This document shows positions 35,563-43,760 of a stretch of 64,000 nt of DNA, piece by piece. Position numbers and translations under genes: made by a program. The DNA is taken from the NCBI RefSeq assembly GCF_013403955.1, contig NZ_JABFDG010000002.1, positions 248,001 through 312,000 on the forward strand. The letters run 5' to 3'. The notes under the pieces were generated by a model. It made no database searches. It had not been told where the DNA came from and was given only the letters and a program-made list of their open reading frames with translations. Each line of letters opens with the position of its first letter. Positions within the stretch are counted from its first letter, which is position 1. Source of the DNA: Winogradskyella vidalii (lineage in GTDB: Bacteria > Bacteroidota > Bacteroidia > Flavobacteriales > Flavobacteriaceae).

Positions 35563-36588
35563 ATGACTAAACAGAGAAAAGAAAACAAAGCTGTTATTTA
35601 CTGGCTACTAACGGGTTGTCTTTTAATTTTTATTATGGTGATTGTTGGTGGTATCACTAGACTTACCCATTCAGGATTATCCATCTCAAACTACAAATTG
35701 ATTTCGGGTACTATTCCACCTATGAACGAGGTCGAATGGAAAGAGGCTTTTGAATTGTATAAACAATACCCCGAATACCAAAAACTACACAATCACTTCA
35801 ATTTAGAAGAGTTTAAAGATATTTATTTCTGGGAATGGATTCACCGCGTTATCGGTCGTTTTATCGGTTTGGTATTTATCATTCCTTTTATTTATTTTTT
35901 AATTAAAAAACGACTTTCAAAATCAACTATCAATAAATCCTTAGTTCTATTGTTTTTAGGTGGTTTTCAAGGTTTTTTAGGTTGGTATATGGTAAAAAGC
36001 GGACTAGTTGATGAACCTAATGTGAGCCACTTTCGCTTAGCCGCACATTTGATTACCGCCTTTTTAACCTTTGCGTATACGTTTTGGGTGGCTTTAGATT
36101 TAATGTTTCCAGATAAAAAAGCGATTGATAAAAAATTCAGAAACTTTATTAGAATTGGATTTGCCGTTCTAATACTTCAAATTATTTATGGCGCTTTTGT
36201 AGCTGGTTTAGATGCCGGATGGATACACAACCATTGGCCATTTATGAACGAAGGCAAGTTTATGCACGAAACCGTATATATTGAACACAACCCAATATAC
36301 CTCAACTTTATTGAAGGTAAAAGTGGCGTGCAATTTGTCCACAGAACATTAGCTTATGTGGTCGCCATTTTTATTCTTGCTATATGGTATAAGGCAAAAC
36401 GTATGACAATGACATCGTTTCAAACTAGAGGGGTTAACTTACTTTTAATTATGGTTGGTGTACAGTTTTTATTAGGTGTGTTAACATTACTTATGGCTGT
36501 TCCTGTTTGGCTAGGTGTATTACATCAAGTTGGTGCGTTTATTTTATTGAGCGCTATGACTTTTACACTTCATCGTTTCAGTAAATAA
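35563..36588 (+). CDS. ctaA: Heme A synthase (COX15/CtaA)
   Basis: An integral membrane mono-oxygenase that converts heme O to heme A for cytochrome oxidase. It has 341 residues and about eight helices. Heme-ligand histidines are visible in ITRLTHSGLSI near residue 27, YFWEWIHRVIGR near 92, HFRLAAHLITAF, VQFVHRTLAYV near 256 and GVLHQVGAF near 323. The long loop after helix 1 is typical of the COX15 type. It lies 44 bases after the tRNA enzyme gene and may share its transcript. Confidence 0.93.
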   Translation: MTKQRKENKAVIYWLLTGCLLIFIMVIVGGITRLTHSGLSISNYKLISGTIPPMNEVEWKEAFELYKQYPEYQKLHNHFNLEEFKDIYFWEWIHRVIGRFIGLVFIIPFIYFLIKKRLSKSTINKSLVLLFLGGFQGFLGWYMVKSGLVDEPNVSHFRLAAHLITAFLTFAYTFWVALDLMFPDKKAIDKKFRNFIRIGFAVLILQIIYGAFVAGLDAGWIHNHWPFMNEGKFMHETVYIEHNPIYLNFIEGKSGVQFVHRTLAYVVAIFILAIWYKAKRMTMTSFQTRGVNLLLIMVGVQFLLGVLTLLMAVPVWLGVLHQVGAFILLSAMTFTLHRFSK

Positions 36589-36694
36589 TAACTATTTTTT
36601 TTTAAGTAAACAGTATATTTTAAGTTATAAACAAGAGAAGTTTTAAGCACTTAAAGTTTGAATTTAGTTCTTGGAATTTAGCTTATAGAAACCG

Positions 36695-36702
36695 TACCTT
36701 TG
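36695..36702 (+). promoter_or_regulatory. -7 box of the pRiA4b-ORF3-like gene
   Basis: TACCTTTG is an exact match, 17 bases before ATG 36720. TTGG at 36671-36674 is a possible upstream box. Confidence 0.55.
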
Positions 36703-36719
36703 CAACATAATTTTACAAT

Positions 36720-37238
36720 ATGATTTACAGATTTAGAGTTATCCTAGATAATGATACCGAAGACGATGTGTTTCGTGATTTAGAAATCCGAGAAGGTGAC
36801 ACTATGGAAGACCTTCATAATGTGATTACCCAATCTTTTGGGTTTGATGGTATGGAAATGGCTTCGTTTTATATGAGTGATGATCAATGGAACCAAGGTG
36901 AGGAAATCGCTATGATGGACATGAGCGAAACAGGTAACGAAGTAAAAATGATGAGTACAACCATATTAAAAGATATGGTACATGAAGCTTCTACACGACT
37001 TATCTATGTCTATGATTTTATGAATATGTGGACGTTTTATGTGGAATTAGGTGAAATTGTAGAAGAAGCTGAAGGTACTGACTATCCAAATTTAATGTTT
37101 GTTCATGGTCAAATCCCAGATCAAGCTCCGGAAAAAATATTTGAAGCTGAAGAAGACGAGGATGAATTTAATGAGTTTGACGATGATTTAGACTTAGACG
37201 ATTATGACAACTTAAATTTTGATGAAAACTGGAATTAA
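36720..37238 (+). CDS. Plasmid pRiA4b ORF-3-like protein
   Basis: A 172-residue cytosolic protein of the pRiA4b ORF-3/IS1096 passenger TnpR-like family (PF07929 type). The N-terminal 125 residues show the family fold (YRFRVILDNDTEDDVFRDLE, then LHNVITQSFGF and LIYVYDFMNMWTFYVEL). The last 40 residues are strongly acidic (EAEEDEDEFNEFDDDLDLDD). Despite the name, chromosomal members occur without any mobile element, and none is visible here. Function is unknown. It has its own promoter and converges with the next gene. Confidence 0.8.
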   Translation: MIYRFRVILDNDTEDDVFRDLEIREGDTMEDLHNVITQSFGFDGMEMASFYMSDDQWNQGEEIAMMDMSETGNEVKMMSTTILKDMVHEASTRLIYVYDFMNMWTFYVELGEIVEEAEGTDYPNLMFVHGQIPDQAPEKIFEAEEDEDEFNEFDDDLDLDDYDNLNFDENWN

Positions 37239-37268
37239 AAATTTAAATTTTGAAACACTGTTAGCTTT

Positions 37269-38327
37269 CTAAAACCGTTTCAAGCTCACATCAACATAAT
37301 TACGTTTTACAAAATCGAGTACACTTCTAAGTATGTCACCCATATTTTTACTCTTTTTAAAGTTAACATCCATGGTATATTTATAGATGTCTTTCTTTAG
37401 CATGTTAATATGCTCTGGTATAGAAATTTCATCGGCTTGCATACAGTCAATTAATTCATTAATCCGATCATTATAACTAATCATACGACGAGCAACAATA
37501 GAACGCTCTTCAACTTTATACTGATCAATGGAGGCACGTTGAATTTTGTCTCTTACTAATTCTACCATTTTTAAATTCTCTCTAAAAAACTGCGGCCTAT
37601 AGATATTTAGTTTCCCTTCATAACTCTGTTGATCAAAATCTATAGCTCTAATCTTATAAACCACATGATCAAAATCGTGTGTAGGTACAATGACATAATT
37701 ATAAGAACGCATATCGCCTAAAAGCCTAATCATACAACGTTCATTAAACTTCACAAACTCTTTAGCTATTTGTGATTTTTCAATTGGTGTACATTCTGGC
37801 AACTTTTCTTTCATAAAAACATCACCCGGAATACCTGCAATATGCTCTTCAATCAGCGTATTCTTATACACCAAAAAATTAAGATTATGTGGTGATAACA
37901 TATGTTCTAATTCTAAACCATATACACGAGAAGCATCACCTTTTTTAATATAAAAATTAGTGTAGTTATCGTTCAAAATATTTCTAACCTTAACGCGGAA
38001 AGGCTTAGAATTTCCAAAGGTGCAAAAGTCAATAGAATCGACACTAAGATATTTAAAGATATGTTCATTTCCATCAGAAATAAGATCAGAATACACCCGT
38101 TTTAAAGCGAGATCAATCTCTTCGCGCTCAAAATCATTATAATATACTCGCACCCATAATGTATCTTCATCATTATCGTCGTAAACCACAATAGAACCTT
38201 GAAAACGCATTAAATCGTCATAAAAAATAGGCAATCTTGCGTTTCTATCGTACTTTTCGAGATACGAATGCAATTTGCTACTTATAGGGTACGATGGTTT
38301 TTTTTTTGAAATCTTTAAGTCTTCCAT
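37269..38327 (-). CDS. Conserved protein of unknown function, faintly kinase-like
   Basis: A 352-residue soluble protein that I do not recognise. It has no signal peptide or membrane segment. The middle resembles the order of motifs in small-molecule kinases: FLVYKNTLIEEHIAGIPGD near residue 150, then a helix ending RCMIRLLGDMRSYNYVIVP near 207, then KIRAIDFDQQSYEGK near 228, where IDFD could stand for the metal-binding DFG. This is suggestive only, since no glycine-rich loop is obvious. The C-terminal 100 residues are helical and basic. It has its own promoter box on the minus strand and diverges from the ABC transporter genes. Confidence 0.6.
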   Translation of the reverse strand: MEDLKISKKKPSYPISSKLHSYLEKYDRNARLPIFYDDLMRFQGSIVVYDDNDEDTLWVRVYYNDFEREEIDLALKRVYSDLISDGNEHIFKYLSVDSIDFCTFGNSKPFRVKVRNILNDNYTNFYIKKGDASRVYGLELEHMLSPHNLNFLVYKNTLIEEHIAGIPGDVFMKEKLPECTPIEKSQIAKEFVKFNERCMIRLLGDMRSYNYVIVPTHDFDHVVYKIRAIDFDQQSYEGKLNIYRPQFFRENLKMVELVRDKIQRASIDQYKVEERSIVARRMISYNDRINELIDCMQADEISIPEHINMLKKDIYKYTMDVNFKKSKNMGDILRSVLDFVKRNYVDVSLKRF

Positions 38328-38338
38328 AATTCTAAATT

Positions 38339-38346
38339 CAAAACTA
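38339..38346 (-). promoter_or_regulatory. -7 box of the unknown gene at 37269-38327
   Basis: Minus-strand TAGTTTTG is an exact TAnnTTTG match, 11 bases before the ATG at 38327. Confidence 0.5.
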
Positions 38347-38427
38347 ATTTACTACATTCTATTTTTATCTTGTAACAATATTATAATTAGTTCGTCTTAT
38401 TTAATAACTAATCAATTTACATCTATT

Positions 38428-39330
38428 TTGGAACCAATCCTCACCATCAATAATCTCACCAAAAAATTCGGCTATTTAACCGCTGTAAAAAATTTAACGT
38501 TCACAATCAACAAGGGTAATGTTTATGGCATTTTAGGCCCTAATGGTAGTGGTAAATCTACAACTTTAGGTATCGTGCTCAATGTGGTGAATAAAACACA
38601 AGGTGATTTTCATTGGTTCGACGGCAATACTACAACGCACGACGCTTTAAAACATGTTGGTGCTATTATTGAACGTCCCAATTTTTATGCTTACATGACA
38701 GCCGAACAAAATCTAAAACTCGTCTGTAAAATAAAAGGGGTTAACCATAGCAAAATTGACGAAAAATTAGCAATTGTGGGGCTATTAGACCGAAAAAACC
38801 ACAAATTCAGAACCTATTCTTTAGGGATGAAACAGCGTTTGGCTATTGCCTCTGCCCTACTCAATGATCCTGAAATTTTAATATTAGACGAACCAACCAA
38901 TGGTTTAGACCCTCAAGGCATTCACCAAATACGTCAAATCATTAAAGATATTGCTGCAACAGGTACAACCATCCTCTTAGCATCGCACCTCTTAGATGAA
39001 GTTGAAAAAGTATGCACGCATGTTGTCGTATTGCGTAAAGGCGAAAAGCTGTATGCTGGCCGTGTGGATGAAATGATTAACAGTCATGGCTTTTTTGAAT
39101 TAAAAGCTGATAAGCAAGATGAATTATTAGGTCTATTAGAAATGAGTTCTAATTTTGGTAAAGTAAAAATTGAAGGCGAATTAATCACCGCTTTTTTAGA
39201 AGAACCAATGTCTGCTTCTGAGTTCAATAAATTAATGTTTGAAAAAGGCATCATCTTATCGCACCTTGTTAAACGAAAAGAAAGTCTAGAAGAGCAATTC
39301 TTACAACTCACGGATAATCAAGCAAATTAA
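38428..39330 (+). CDS. ABC transporter ATP-binding protein
   Basis: A 300-residue ATPase subunit of an ABC-2-type exporter. Walker A GPNGSGKST is near residue 38, the signature SLGMKQRLAIA near 133, and Walker B LILDEPTNGLDP near 153, followed by the switch histidine in LLASHLLDEVEKV. A C-terminal extension of about 90 residues is common in this class. No ATG is available near the N-terminus; TTG 38428 gives MEPILTINNLTKKFG, the standard start. It forms an operon with the permease 58 bases downstream. The substrate is unknown. Confidence 0.92.
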   Translation: MEPILTINNLTKKFGYLTAVKNLTFTINKGNVYGILGPNGSGKSTTLGIVLNVVNKTQGDFHWFDGNTTTHDALKHVGAIIERPNFYAYMTAEQNLKLVCKIKGVNHSKIDEKLAIVGLLDRKNHKFRTYSLGMKQRLAIASALLNDPEILILDEPTNGLDPQGIHQIRQIIKDIAATGTTILLASHLLDEVEKVCTHVVVLRKGEKLYAGRVDEMINSHGFFELKADKQDELLGLLEMSSNFGKVKIEGELITAFLEEPMSASEFNKLMFEKGIILSHLVKRKESLEEQFLQLTDNQAN

Positions 39331-39388
39331 TTCCTTACATCATACAGAGCGCGTCAAAGCACCTTAAATAAACAACCAACACAATACT

Positions 39389-40213
39389 ATGTTACGTCTT
39401 TTACAACTCGAATTACAAAAACTTTGGCTCAATAAAGCCAGTAAAGTTTTAATAATTATATCGTTTATATTACCATTTACAGTTTTAATCCTTTCATCTA
39501 TTAAGATTAACTTTTTTGGATTCTTCACTTTAGAACTGGGTGAATTAGGCATTTTTAATTTTCCTATTATCTGGCATATAACCACGTTTTTTGCAGCACA
39601 ATTTAAATTTTTCTTTGCTATAGTTGTGGTTAGTATGGTTGGTAATGAATACAGTAACAAAACCCTGAAGCAAAACCTTATCGATGGCTTAAGCAAAAAG
39701 GAATTTATTCTTTCTAAATTCTATACCATTGTATTTTTCTCACTCTGTGCGACAATCTTAATTGGTCTAGCAACCTTACTAATCGGTTTATATTATTCTA
39801 GCCATACTGAAATCGCTATTATCTTTAGAGAAGTTAATTTTTTACTGGCTTATTTTGTGAAGTTAGTCGGCTTTTTTAGTTTGTGTTTATTCCTTGGCAT
39901 GTTATTAAAACGCTCCGCTTTTGCCTTAGGCTTTCTGTTTCTACTTTTTGTATCAGAAAGTATTATTTACGGCATAATGAGGTGGAAACTCGCTAGTGAA
40001 ACCGCTGACAGTATCCATGATTTTTTCCCGCTACAATCGATGTGGAATCTTATTAATCAACCGATTCAGCGTATTGTAATGACAAAATTTCCAGACAAAG
40101 CGGAAATGATGTACGATTTTGCTGTGCATTGGTATGAAATTGCTATCGTTTTAGGCTGGACAGCACTCTTTATATTTTTATCTTATCAATTATTAAAAAA
40201 GCGCGATTTATAA
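39389..40213 (+). CDS. ABC-2-type transporter permease
   Basis: A 274-residue membrane protein with about six helices, paired with the preceding ATPase. The N-terminal helix (KASKVLIIISFILPFTVLIL) is followed by a loop, then VVSMVGNEYSNKTLKQNLID, a segment typical of ABC-2 permeases that links helices 2 and 3. The rest (SLCLFLGMLLKRSAFALGFL) is hydrophobic. The substrate is unknown. It is followed by a short gap and the promoter of the adhesin array, so it probably ends its operon. Confidence 0.88.
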   Translation: MLRLLQLELQKLWLNKASKVLIIISFILPFTVLILSSIKINFFGFFTLELGELGIFNFPIIWHITTFFAAQFKFFFAIVVVSMVGNEYSNKTLKQNLIDGLSKKEFILSKFYTIVFFSLCATILIGLATLLIGLYYSSHTEIAIIFREVNFLLAYFVKLVGFFSLCLFLGMLLKRSAFALGFLFLLFVSESIIYGIMRWKLASETADSIHDFFPLQSMWNLINQPIQRIVMTKFPDKAEMMYDFAVHWYEIAIVLGWTALFIFLSYQLLKKRDL

Positions 40214-40252
40214 TCATTTACTACGCATTACTTCGTAATGATTCAAACTAAA

Positions 40253-40285
40253 TTTGGAAGTTTTTAAGTTCTAGTTGTTATCTTG
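40253..40285 (+). promoter_or_regulatory. Candidate promoter of the first adhesin operon
   Basis: TTTG (40253-40256), a 22-base spacer and TATCTTG (40279-40285), which lacks one T of the consensus, precede ATG 40303. Confidence 0.4.
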
Positions 40286-40302
40286 TACACATTATAACAC
40301 CC

Positions 40303-43300
40303 ATGAATAAGTTATTTTTAATTTTAGTTTTATTATTCACTAATGCTCAGCTTGTTGCGCAAAACGAGGCTTCATTTTGGTATTTTGGAAATAACGCTGG
40401 ACTGCGATTTGATTCTGAATCTGGTACAGCAACCGCAATTACCGACGGAGAATTAAGCACCTTAGAAGGTTGTACCTCTATTTCTGATGCAGACGGTAAT
40501 TTACAGTTTTATTCCGATGGGCAAACCGTTTGGAATCGCAACCATCAAATCATGGCCAATGGTAATTATTTTGCAGGCACAGGACTGTTAGGTGATCCAT
40601 CTAGCACGTCATCCGGACTTATAGTCCCAAAACCAAATGCCCCTGACAAATACTATCTTTTTACCGTAGATGAACCGCATCATGATAATGCTGCTGTATA
40701 TCCTAATCAGTTTACGGGCACATATGATGGAGGCGGCACAGTACCTTCACAAGATGACGGCTATAATAATGGTTTCAATTATTCTTTAATAGATATGACT
40801 CTAAATGGAGGTTTAGGCGATGTAGATACCATTGAAAAAAATGTACATTTAATAACATATGACCCGCTTGTTCCGCTTGAAATTCAATATAAATCTTCAG
40901 AAAAAATTACAGCCGTTAGAGCAGAAGATTGTTCTTCTTTTTGGGTAATTACTCACTTTGGCGATACGTTTTACGCTTTTAAGATTGATGAAAATGGTGT
41001 TAATACAACACCAATCATTTCAACAGTTGGCCCTTATATTCCTATTGAAGGTTACCGACGAAATTCTTTAGGCTATATAAAATCATCGCCAGATGCTTCC
41101 AAACTAATTGCTGCTAATTTTGGTACGGCAATGGCTACTGGCGGAAATGCTGCTGGTAGTATAGACTTGTTTGATTTTAATAATGAAACGGGAGTTATTT
41201 CTAATCACCTCGAACTTTACGGTACTGAAAACAATAATAGTCCTTATGGTGTAGAATTCTCTGCTGAAAACCGAAAAGTTTATGCCACAATCAGCCAAGG
41301 ACACGAAGGCGATGGCACGAGTCAAGTGTTACAGTGGGATTTAGAGAGTGCTGATATACCAAACTCACTTCAAATCATCCATTCTTCAAACCAAATAACA
41401 GCTGGTGCCTTACAATTAGGAATAGACAGGCGTATTTATAGAGCTCAATTGAGTTATAGTGGTAATACAACTATGTCAAAATATTTAGGTGTTATCAGCA
41501 ACCCTGAAGCAGATGGTACGGCTGTTAACTATAATGAACAAGGTATTTTATTGGACATCGATGGCTCTAATCAGAATATTAGTAGAATTGGTTTGCCGCC
41601 TTTTATTCAATCGTTATTTAATTCTGAAATCGATATTATTCAAAACGGAATTAGCACCACGGAGCTTAAATTATGTACTAATGACAGCTATACTTTGCAA
41701 GCCGAAGACATTGTTGGTGCAGATTACGCTTGGACGTTGGATGGTTTACCTCTAACCGAAACCTCATCGCAATTATTAGTGGATACACCTGGATTTTATG
41801 AAGTCTACATTGAACCCAATAATGGGGAGTGCCCTATAGAAGGTAGTGCAGTTGTTGGCGTTTTTGATATTCCTGTTGCGCACCCACTTACCGACCTTAA
41901 TGTTTGTGATGGTATGAATAATGACGGTTTTTACAGTTTTGATTTTACGGATAAAAACCCTGAAGCTTTATTAACACAAGACACTGAACAACTTAACGTA
42001 CGCTATTTTGAAACCCAAGCTGATGCCGACGCTGGCATTAATCAAATTATGTTTCCTTATACTAATATTAGTAATCCTCAAACCATTTTTGTTCGTGTAG
42101 ATAATAATGAAAACACCAATTGCTATGCAACAAATTCGTTTAACCTTGAAGTGTTCTCACAACCTGAAATAACGGTCTTAAATACCATAGAGTTTTGTGA
42201 TAATGTTGGAAATTTAATGGATGGGATTGCTACGATAAACCTAGAAGACTTAATCCCTACAATTAGAGGTCAGCAAAATGAAAACGAAACAAGCATCTCC
42301 TTTCACAGCTCTCAAGATGATGCTGATAATAGTTTAGCGGCATTACCTTTAAATTATACCAATACCACAGCTTTTAACGAAACCATTTTTGTGAGAATTG
42401 AAAACAATTTAAGTCCAGATTGTTTCGCAACCGGAAGCTTCGAATTTATAGTAAACCCTATTCCTGTTGCAAATAACATCAGCATTATACAATGTGATGA
42501 AGATGGAATACCAGAAGGATTCACCACCTTTAACATTAATGAAAGTCTCGAAGAAATCACAGATATCAACAACAATTACGCGGTAGAATTTTATTTGTCG
42601 CAGGCTGATGCTGAAGCTCAAGAAAACCCAATAAATGGTGCTGCATTTCAAAATTTCTTCAATCCTCAAACCCTATATACTAGAGTAACCAATACTGACA
42701 CAGGTTGTATTAATTTTAGTGAAATTTCTTTAGAAGTTAGTACAACGGCTTCAAACAACGCAAACTTACAATTATGTGATACGGACGGTATTGAAGATGG
42801 TTTTACAACCTTTAACCTTAACGAAGCTAATGCAACTGTTTTAGCTGGAGCTCCTACAAATTTAGATTTAGAGTATTATGAAACTTATGAAGATGCTTTG
42901 TTAGAAACCAATCCGCTTAGCACAACGTTTACTAACACCATAGCTTATAACCAAACGATTTATGGACGTGTAGAAAATGCCAACGCCTGTTATGGTATCA
43001 GTGAAATTGAACTCACTGTGTTTGCTTTACCAAATATTGAAACTGAATTTGAAACATTTTATTGTCTGAATTCTTTTCCTGAAACAATCCTAATAAACGG
43101 AGGTATTTTGGGAGATTCTGCAAGCAATTATTATTACGAATGGTCCACAGGCGAAAACACTTCTGAAATAGAAATTAACGCACCAGGCACTTATAACGTT
43201 AGAATCACCAACACTAACGGCTGCTTTAAAGACCAAACAATAACCGTTTTACCTTCAAATGCGGCTTCGATTACAACTATTGAAGTTGTTGATGCTTCAC

Positions 43301-43740
43301 AGAATAATACCATAACCATTTTAGTCAGTGGAGAAGGCGACTATGAGTATGCTTTAGATACTAGTAATGGCATTTTCCAAAATAGTAATATTTTTACCAA
43401 TGTAGAACCGGGTTTATATACGGTTTATGTTCGCGACAAAAACAATTGCGGTATTGTGGAAGATTTGGTTTCCGTGATTGGTTTCCCTAAGTTTTTTACG
43501 CCTAATGATGATACTTTTAATGATTTTTGGCAAGTTTATGGCATAACTGAAGAATTTCAAGCTAATTCTAGCATATTTATTTTTGACAGGTACGGCAAGC
43601 TTTTAAAAGAACTCAACCCACTAAGTCCAGGTTGGGATGGCACCTTTAATGGCGAAAAAATGCCCACTAACGATTACTGGTTTAAAGTCACTTTAGAAGA
43701 CGGACGCACTTATACAAATCACTTTACATTAAAACGATAA
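40303..43740 (+). CDS. Cell-surface adhesin-like protein: propeller head, four stalk repeats, T9SS type B domain
   Basis: A secreted protein of 1145 residues. The signal peptide (1-19, ending QLVAQ) is followed by a beta-propeller-like head of about 450 residues (FWYFGNNAGLRFDSESG, then FYSDGQTVWNRNHQIM and PDASKLIAANFG). After an Ig-like segment come four copies of the shared stalk repeat from about residue 526 (each opening with Cys-Asp, such as QCDEDGIPEGFTTFNI, and closing with a second Cys). The end has the gliding-motility-associated C-terminal domain (FPKFFTPNDDTFNDFWQVYG to HFTLKR). It should be exported by T9SS and displayed on the outer surface. The last 430 residues nearly match the next gene. 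It heads a three-gene operon. Confidence 0.9.
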   Translation: MNKLFLILVLLFTNAQLVAQNEASFWYFGNNAGLRFDSESGTATAITDGELSTLEGCTSISDADGNLQFYSDGQTVWNRNHQIMANGNYFAGTGLLGDPSSTSSGLIVPKPNAPDKYYLFTVDEPHHDNAAVYPNQFTGTYDGGGTVPSQDDGYNNGFNYSLIDMTLNGGLGDVDTIEKNVHLITYDPLVPLEIQYKSSEKITAVRAEDCSSFWVITHFGDTFYAFKIDENGVNTTPIISTVGPYIPIEGYRRNSLGYIKSSPDASKLIAANFGTAMATGGNAAGSIDLFDFNNETGVISNHLELYGTENNNSPYGVEFSAENRKVYATISQGHEGDGTSQVLQWDLESADIPNSLQIIHSSNQITAGALQLGIDRRIYRAQLSYSGNTTMSKYLGVISNPEADGTAVNYNEQGILLDIDGSNQNISRIGLPPFIQSLFNSEIDIIQNGISTTELKLCTNDSYTLQAEDIVGADYAWTLDGLPLTETSSQLLVDTPGFYEVYIEPNNGECPIEGSAVVGVFDIPVAHPLTDLNVCDGMNNDGFYSFDFTDKNPEALLTQDTEQLNVRYFETQADADAGINQIMFPYTNISNPQTIFVRVDNNENTNCYATNSFNLEVFSQPEITVLNTIEFCDNVGNLMDGIATINLEDLIPTIRGQQNENETSISFHSSQDDADNSLAALPLNYTNTTAFNETIFVRIENNLSPDCFATGSFEFIVNPIPVANNISIIQCDEDGIPEGFTTFNINESLEEITDINNNYAVEFYLSQADAEAQENPINGAAFQNFFNPQTLYTRVTNTDTGCINFSEISLEVSTTASNNANLQLCDTDGIEDGFTTFNLNEANATVLAGAPTNLDLEYYETYEDALLETNPLSTTFTNTIAYNQTIYGRVENANACYGISEIELTVFALPNIETEFETFYCLNSFPETILINGGILGDSASNYYYEWSTGENTSEIEINAPGTYNVRITNTNGCFKDQTITVLPSNAASITTIEVVDASQNNTITILVSGEGDYEYALDTSNGIFQNSNIFTNVEPGLYTVYVRDKNNCGIVEDLVSVIGFPKFFTPNDDTFNDFWQVYGITEEFQANSSIFIFDRYGKLLKELNPLSPGWDGTFNGEKMPTNDYWFKVTLEDGRTYTNHFTLKR

Positions 43741-43760
43741 ACAAATCCCCAACCCTCACT

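Noticed and set aside
36720-37238. Mobile element suggested by the plasmid pRiA4b ORF-3 / IS1096 family name
   Set aside because: There are no inverted repeats, transposase or target duplications around it; chromosomal family members are common.
38275-38427. A 51-residue N-terminal extension of the ABC ATPase
   Set aside because: It overlaps the 5' end and promoter of the divergent gene; the standard ATPase N-terminus begins at TTG 38428.
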